A stretch of 64,000 bases of DNA. Source: Aurelia coerulea (Eukaryota > Cnidaria > Scyphozoa > Semaeostomeae > Ulmaridae). Below are positions 25,801 through 34,800 of the stretch, piece by piece (position 1 is the stretch's first letter; every line of letters begins with the position of its first letter). A program made the translations under genes and the position numbers. The notes beneath the pieces were generated by a model that saw nothing but the letters and a program-made list of their open reading frames with translations, had not been told where the DNA came from and did no database searches. Location: NCBI GenBank assembly GCA_039566865.1, contig CM076961.1, forward strand, positions 3,603,501 through 3,667,500. The letters are read 5' to 3'.

Positions 25801-28800
25801 CCCGCCCTGCCAAACATGCTATAAACTGTGATGAGAGTCGTCAACTCTCTGTAATTCCAGGCTAAAAGAATCACGAGGTGTGGTCACATCGAGAGGAAGG
25901 ACCAGGACGCTGCTTTGATAAGCTTAGCTTCTTAGCGTCGCGTCCTAAAACTACCTCCGGATGCCAAGTAGAAATATAGCAAAAAAGAACAAATTGTGCC
26001 CATTTTTGTGTGGATGGTGTGGAGGAGCTGTATGTCCTGTATGTTTTATGTTTCTGTTCTTGATAAAGTTGCATAGGATATGCTTCAACTTTCTTTCTTC
26101 TTACTTTTTTTCTTCTTTGACGTAGATTTTGAAAGAAAGGGTTCCAGCTTTGCGTTAGCATCTTTTTAAATTTAAAAGTGGTTATGGGGACATTCCATGT
26201 CAAGTGTAACCACCTCAAAATATCAATGTTTTTGATTTTATTGAAAGTTTGTCAGCTTGTTTACCTTGTTGAGCAATGCATTTTGTGAAAATTTGAAAGA
26301 ATTATCTCCAGTGGTTTCAGAATTATGGACCATTGAACTTTTGACCTTTGCGGTGAACTCAATTGACCCCAAATTTTGTAACTTCCCTAATATTTACCCT
26401 AGAAACTTGTTATTTATGTCATATGAAAGGTCTTGAGCTGTAGAAACCATTGCAACCAAGAAAAATGCAATAAAACATTGTTTTCATGTAGATAAAGAAG
26501 TTTTTAAAGTTTGACCTTTGACCCCTGGTCAGCGGCAATTTCGAAAATCACGAAATTTTTTGGAAATGTTCATCTATCTATATTTATTAACCTGGGTGAA
26601 TTTCAGAGTGGGATTCCAATGGGTTTGATCACAGGATGATTTTGATTACACAGTGGTCAACAGTTTCTATGTAATATTCATATGCAAGACATTGCCTTTG
26701 CAGAAGTATGTTTCGCTAAAAAAACCAGGTTTCAAAATCAGGCTATTGGGTTGTTTCTCAACATCTTAGTAAAAGGTTAGATCTAGTAACTGCTTCATCA
26801 GAAGAGAATTTAGGGTTAAGGTCAATATCTTCAAACATTTTGCTGAATAGATTTCCATAATTATTTTCTGGCAAAAATGATTTAGTAAGACTTCAGCCTG
26901 TAATTTCTTCTAAGTCACTGCTGCATTGGGATTGGGTTGTTATAGCCCTCGCAAAGCAATATCTTGGTAAAACACAACAAATGCAGAAAAAATTTCTCCA
27001 CTCATAGTAAGCTTTTCAAAACTAGAAAGTTTAAACTAAAAATAATCAATATCACACACAGTACAAGCCTTGCACACATTAACATAGTTCTCCTGCCTAA
27101 AAATGATCCCTAAGAATTCTTAAGAATAATTTCAGTTTCCTGAGAATTCACGTTTAAGAAATTCACAGTGCTTCATACAGTATGACCTAAGAATTCTTTT
27201 GAGCTTGTAATGAATTTTTGACGATTCTTACGCATTGTTAGCAATTCTTGAGAATTCTTGTCATGTTAATGTGCGCATGCCTCTTATAAGTTTTGCATAA
27301 AACACCAGCTTCCAATATGTTTATCCTCCAGCTCTATTGGCTCCTTGCTGCCACTGAATGATTTAAAAATTATTGAGTGCAGTTATGAAAACATTTTGTA
27401 AAGCAAATGACTCAGGGGCTAGTATAGTTTACAACACATTTGTAAGATGCTGCATTGTTGCTATACAGAAAAGACGCATTTGAATTTATTTTCGGTTAAA
27501 TGTTAAATTCAAAGTAATTTGCCATGGCAAAGTACATGACCAAACCAATGCCCGTACCAGCATTTCTGAAAAAGATCGAACCATATCCTTTGAAATTTGA
27601 AAGAGAATTGCAGGAAGTTTGAAGATGAGCGTTCAGGTAAAGAATCGGTTTCTCCAAATTTGCCATGCGGTGACCAAAGTATTGTGCATCAGCCAGTTTT
27701 GGCAAAATATGTTCTGATTATGTGTGCAATCCTCAATGATGTCAGGATCATGGCAAATTGTTCCACTATGGAAACAGGACATTGACAGAAAGATTCCCAT
27801 GTAAAGCATTATAGCTTTGCTGTTGCATTTATCTGATTACAAGAGCTGGTCCAAAGCACTCCTGTAAAGATCAAGCCTTTTCCTCTCAAATATATAATGG
27901 ATATGCTTTTTTCAGCTAAAAAAGCTGCTAAAATTGCATTACGCCTAAGAAACATGAAATAACTGTCTTCGAATATTGAAAACTTTGTGGTTTAAAGTTT
28001 AGGAAGAATTTGCTGGGGAGAAAGTGTTTTATTTCTTTATGTTTTGTTGAGACATTTGCAATGAAGGATAAAGTTTGCACAAGAGCTATAATTTGAGATA
28101 TTTTGCATATGAATATTACATAGAAACTGTTGACCACTGTGTCATCAAAATCATCCTGTGATCAAACCCATTGGAATCCCCCTCTGAAATTCACCCAGGT
28201 TAATAAATATAGATAGATGAACATTTCCAAAAAATTTCGTGATTTTCGAAATTGCCGCTGACCAGGGGTCAAAGGTCAAACTTTAAAAACTTCTTTATCT
28301 ACATGAAAACAATGTTTTATTGCATTTTTCTTGGTTGCAATGGTTTCTACAGCTCAAGACCTTTCATATGACATAAATAACGAGTTTCTAGGGTAAATAT
28401 TATTTCAATAAAATCAAAAACATTGATATTTTGAGGTGGTTACACTTGACATGGAATGTCCCTATGTGTTATCAGTAAAAATACGACTTTGATTTGATTT
28501 GATAATATTCATATGAGGTAAGTATTCAACGCGTATGCTGAACATAACCTATGTATAGGTTAGACTGACGACTTGATTCCTTGTATTCGTTCAATGTTTT
28601 TAATCTGATGTTTTTATCTTCACTCATACAATTTGACATATTTTTGGTAGAAGTTATAACATATAATTTGGTAAATTTTTCGACAAATGGAAAAATGGAA
28701 AAAGAGTGACGAGAGCGAGATTTGAACTCGACTGTGACATACATACAGTTTGACGCAATAACATCGTCCAATTCAATGCGGAAAACTGAGGCTCATGTAA

Positions 28801-31800
28801 TCAGTCTATGTATGGGTATCTTAGTTTATTTTGCTTATGGCGAATTAACAATTTAAGTGTGAGTGTTAAGAAATAAATGGCAAATAAACAAAAACACAAT
28901 TATGGTTTAGGATACAACACTCGGGAGCAAATTAAAGCTTTGGCAGGTTCTGCTAAAAGAAGAAATAGAATTTTATTCCTTATCGATTGATTTACAAGCT
29001 GCCCTGTTAAGTAAAGAAAAGCTACAAAAATTATAATATTTTGATACAAAATCTAGGTATAGTAAATATGTATTTGAAGATCTGGCTCAAGACTAACCGT
29101 ATCTAAACTGTAAATAAATAAATTCCGACACAGCACTATGACCCTTTCTTCTTATAACACAACAAATGTAAGTAAATGTATCTATGTTACTAAAGACTAT
29201 ACCAAAATCTGTCAACTTTTAATTTCGATCCAAGCAGCCGTGTCATCGATACCTTTGCGATAAGCTAGTTCTCCCTACGGAGAGACCAACATAACTTTGG
29301 TATAGCCTTTAGTATCTGTATTGTTATTCGTTAAAGATCATTCAGGGTAGCCATGCCTATAATGCTCCCAATGGTATCGTCTTTGTAACTACGTTTTTGT
29401 TAAATTGTACATTTTTAGATCGTGTATATATAAAAAAAAACCCTTTCTTGCAGTAATTACATGAATTTGGCATTTTGGACAACAAAGATAGTGCTGTTTC
29501 TGATGTAAGATGTAATCATTTTCTTGACTTCGTGTGCCATCAAGCAGCATCCATTTGTCAGATTGGCTTAACAAGGTCTCAAACTTTAAGTTGAAGCATA
29601 TCCTTTGCAACTGCATCAAAAACTGAACGATAACATGAAAAGCTCCTTCGCAGCAGCTACATAAATGAGCACACTTTTTGGGGCACCCTGTACGATTGCA
29701 TTCACGAAGCATACAATGCTTTTTGGGACAACTTGCATTGAAAAATTAGAACAAAAAGCGTATTCATTGATGCTAGCAGATAGGACATATTTAGCAAGTT
29801 ACTGCTGACATCGCAAGCAGAAGATAAAAATGTACCTTGGAGCAAACTGAATAAATAAATCATTTGACAAAACTGAATAACTGAACTTGAGAAATACTTA
29901 CAGTTGTGGTCCTTTTTCATCAATACCCCCAATCAATAGTGCAACTCCAAATGGTCGACTCTGATGAAAAGTTCATAGAGAAATCAAATTTCAGCAAGCA
30001 ATATGCTGAGATTAGGGTGCTCTTTGTGCCCTGTTTTTCGACTTATTGTGAACTCGCTCAAATCAAACACAAACTAATTTTCGGCAAATAAATTTACATA
30101 AAAATATTTTCAAACAAAAAAATACAGAAAAATTTTTTCACGGAATTTTGGATGTTTTTGATATAGTTATAGCTAGTTACCGCAAAATGACATAGTTACA
30201 GCTTTCTTTGCTTCTTTTGCATTAAAAATGGCATAAGTTTACAGAGCTTGCAATCGTACCAAACTAATTTTTCTTTTTTTCATATATTTTCATATTTAAT
30301 TCTTTTAAGGAGGGTTGCCCTTCAACAAGTTGATTTTCAAGGGGCCTCTTTCGTTAACCGTGGCCTGATGATTCTTTGCTTTCAATGTTGAAAAAGCGTT
30401 CCGTGATTCAGTTTTAGTTTGTTCAACGTTTGGTTAACATTATGGATTCGAAAAATGTGCACATCCCAAGAAAAAATTTGCAATCGACTGTTTCACTACA
30501 TATTCTGCAAGGTGAAATCTGTCAAACAAAACAAAGATCATGAAAATTGAAAGAAATTTGAATTCGAAAATAAGTGCTATTTTGTGACCTTGCTTTGGAA
30601 AGAAAGAAGCCTAAAGTACACTTTTTAGGCATAACTTGAAATAATGTTTTCTCAGCACTAAATTGTCCAATTTGAAAATTGTTTGTGTTTTGATATACCT
30701 CAGGCTTCGGTTAATGAGAGAAAAATCAGTTTGGTTGGTACGATTCTGATACTTTCATTGTTATGCATCATTTACACTAAAATGAAAATCTGGATCACAG
30801 TGGCGTAACCTTTTCTTGGTACCCTTTCTTGGTAATTTTTGACATTTTTTAGTTTTTGGTTTTTTCTTGCCATAAAAAATTTCCCGAGAGTAGATATTAA
30901 GGTTTACAAAAAATTTCAAACAATCCAATTTCCAGACTTCGAAATCTCTGAAAATAACGGAGTTTGCACAGCTTTGGGTTTAATGTAGTTTCACTAAATC
31001 AGGGAGGCAAAGAATATGAGTTATACTGGAGTACAAAAATTCTATGCCTTGCATCAGGCCTTGGAAGCAGAAGAATACAAGCTTGATCAAGCACCTCCAC
31101 ATGCACCTGGAAAATTCTAGGAGCTTGATAAAGTGAGAGCCTAGGTTGATAACCCCCTTCTAATGCAGTGATTGTCCATGTAAATTTTACTGCAAATATT
31201 CTGATAATACCGGGTGAGCCAGCAAGAAGTTCCTACTTTCGAAAATTTGTAGCACCACAAGTACTTCATGCATCTGAATGATTCAAATTCTAGTTAAAAG
31301 CCAAAAGATGGAAATATTTTTGTGATTTTTCTCGTCTTCTTACGAGCACTACCAATATAGGTAAATTCAACTTTACAAAAAATTCATGATTGCAAAATGA
31401 CCTAAAACACTTGATCAAATCGTTAGGACTCTCCTCACAAAAATACACACAGGCGTTTCATCTCTCTGAAGAGTTATAAGAAATAGTGTCTCAAACAGAT
31501 ACTAAAGGATTTCAATCCCATAACATAAAATGTGCAGACGATATCTTTCACCCATGGGAAATTGCACTTTCTCTATTTTTCTGAGCGAGGAGTCCTTTTG
31601 ATTTGATCAAGTATTTTAGGCCTTTTTCAGTCACTTTGCAACCACCAACTTTTTGCAAACTTGAATTTACCAATTTTTCCAGTGCTCGTAAGAAGGCGAG
31701 AAAAATCACAAAAATACTTCAATCTTTTGGCTTTTAACTAGAATTTGAATCATTCAAATCCATGAAGTACTCTTGCTGCTATAAATTTTCAAAAGTGGGA

Positions 31801-34800
31801 ACTTTTTTCTTGTTCACCTTGTATTTGGCCTGTTCTTGTCATTTCCTGCTGTCTTTTTTCCAGTGTGAGATAGTAACAATAATTGTTTAATGTTCTGAGT
31901 TTCCCAGGTGCTCAATGGTGAAGGTGAAGTTGCGTGTTAGCGCCAAGCACTGGGATCACAGAAATAGCTAAGCACTAATCAAGTCTGCAGCCGCCCCTTG
32001 TCATCATGACGCTCCAGAGATGGGGCTCTACCGGATATCAAACCCTGTCCGCCCAACTGTTCTGGCTGAAAAGTTAGAGGATTACACCACTGTGCCACAA
32101 AACCTGCAATCAAGCACCTGGAATTTTAAAGATGCTCGAATTTTCAAGCTCAAGAGGTGGGACTCTGCTGGGTATCAAACCCTGTCCACCTGGCTGTTCA
32201 GGCTGCAAAGTTAGAGGATTACACCACTGCGTCACAACACCTTCAATCAAGCACCTGGAATTTCAAAGATGCTCTAATTATCAAGCACCTACTTTTTCTT
32301 CCTAAAAAGGCCTTGAATAAATGAGGGAAATAAAATATGAAGAAACTAACCATTCCTCCTTTTGAGACATCCATTTTACCAAATGACAAAGCTAAGTTTG
32401 ATAATGACTGTGTGATGCTCTCTACTGACATTGATTCATTGTATGTAAACCAATGGTTCTAAAATGAAAAAGAACAGTTTTTAATAATGGCACTGAAGTT
32501 TTGACTACCTCATACACAAATCACAAATAGGTCTAAATCCTCTTTATTTTTGGATATTACCAGATATTTGATGGATAAAATTCCCACATATAAGAAACTA
32601 GACTTATGACTTTTCGTCCCTTACTTCCCTGCGTTCTTTGATTTGCTGATATCACTTGCTCATTAGGGTGCTCATAAGAAACTGCAGTCAGCTATCAAAG
32701 GGAATATTTCCTCCTTTATAAGAAACTAGACAGCCTGATTTTTTCAATTTTGTATAAAGGTTAAATATTCAATGTGGTCCTAGAACTGTGATACTATTCA
32801 GTGGAGGAATAAGCATCACACGTGAAGGGAAAGTTTCTTATTGTACATATAAGAAATTCTCCAGCCTTGTTTAAAGACATTTCCTTGGACATAAGAAACT
32901 AGACATAGCCTTATTAAACATTTTGAGATTCCGGTCTGTGGGGGACTTGCGGTTTTGTGTACATTGTATGAAGAAAACGACAGTGTCTTCAGTTATATTG
33001 AAAATGCTTGATAATTGGATATGACCTTAATACCACACCTGTGATTCTACTCTTGCTTTGTCAACCATTGTCCTCGAGTCTGCAATCAATCCACTCATTG
33101 CACATCCTGACAACAAAGATACATTTACTGTACCTGTATATAGCTCCAAATAAAGAAAAACATATTTCTATGATAAAAAAAGCTCCCTTGAGAACAAGTT
33201 CAGCTTGCAACAAGCTTGCACTAGCTTGAGAAAAGCATGATTTTCGCTTGAAGAAGCCAAAGAGTATGTTGACACAGTTTTGGCCAGTTTGCATGTATGA
33301 TTAGAGCTTGATCAAGCTTGGCAATAATTCCATGCTAGAATTATACTCAAACATACTACAATCAAGCTTGATTGAGTTTGCCTTCATTTCAAAAGACGCA
33401 TGCTGCAAACTTGCGCAAGCGGTGTAAAATTCTTACTTGAATCAAGCTCCCAAACATACTCAAATCATACTCAAAACAAGTTAATTTCGGGCTTGAAGCA
33501 AGCTGCAAATATTTGCTAAGGACTTGCATAAAACTTGGATAATTTACAAACAGAGGAGATAGGGAGATGCATTTCCTCTTGATCCTCTCTCTTGAATCTA
33601 ACCAGAGCTTTATTTTTCCTGCTCTGGTATGGCAAAGCAGGGAAGCTTCAGTAAATTTAGGTAGTCAGCCTAGTAACATGATATACAAGGTTTATAAAAC
33701 TTGCACCATTCAGAGCTTGCTAAAGTACCAGCCTAGCACATATCAATATGATAAGAAAAATAAAAAATTCTCAATAAGAATTTTGAAAACTCTTCACATT
33801 ATCATTAGAATGCTTGAGCAATCTTGAAAAACTGTGCATTTTTGCAAAAAAGAATTCCAAGAGAATGAATGAAGCTAGGTGGAGGTAATCTATAAACAGG
33901 ACAAAGAAAACTCCTACCCATGCTATTGTTTCCCTTGCTAAGCAATATCCACAAACAAGTCAAAATCATCAAGTACAATATAGGCTAATAATAGAATACC
34001 CAGACACCTCCCGCGCAGGGCTTTTATGTCCGATGATTCCCTATAAGAAACTTAAAGCATTCTTAAGAATTCTTGTGAATCTGACCATCAAGAATTTTTG
34101 GCCGGAAAACCATTCTAATGTGCACAAGGCCTGCGTAATAGGTGATTCTTAAAAAATAGTGCCATTTAGAGCTGAATACATGCAACCGCTCTCTCTGAAA
34201 TCAAAAGCATAGAAATATCTTTCCTGTATTTTTTAAAGTCTATTAACTTGCAGGAGAAATGGTGTTTACACTTCACAAATTAGAGTTCCTCCTTGAAAAT
34301 ATCACAATCTTAGATCCCACTTTTAGATATTTTCTCAGTGGCGGATTTAGGGGGTGCAACTGGGGGCAACTGCCCCCCCCTTCACGATTAAAATTCAGCT
34401 TGGCACCCCTTTTTTGGCGAGAAAAGCGCCCCTCATCCTAACTCTAACACACAATTTTTGACTGTTTCGATTTAAATATGGGGGGAACATATAAATCAAG
34501 GCGTTATTTAGTAGTAAATCAAAGAATTTTCTTTGAAAAGCCCCCAATATTTTTCAAGCACCTTCGGTGCGCTCAATTTTTGTCATGTCTTTGGCGCCCT
34601 CTTTTCTAGTTGCCCCCCCTTCAACTTTGGTCTGGATCCGCCCCTGTATTTTCTTGTTTTATTACACTTGGTTACCGTAGAATAAATGCTACAAAACAAT
34701 TTGAATTAAATTGAATTATCATCATATTACTCACCTATCTTTGAGTCAATTTCATAAATTTTTTCTATACTGCTTGGTATAATAAGAGGTGACGTAACTC

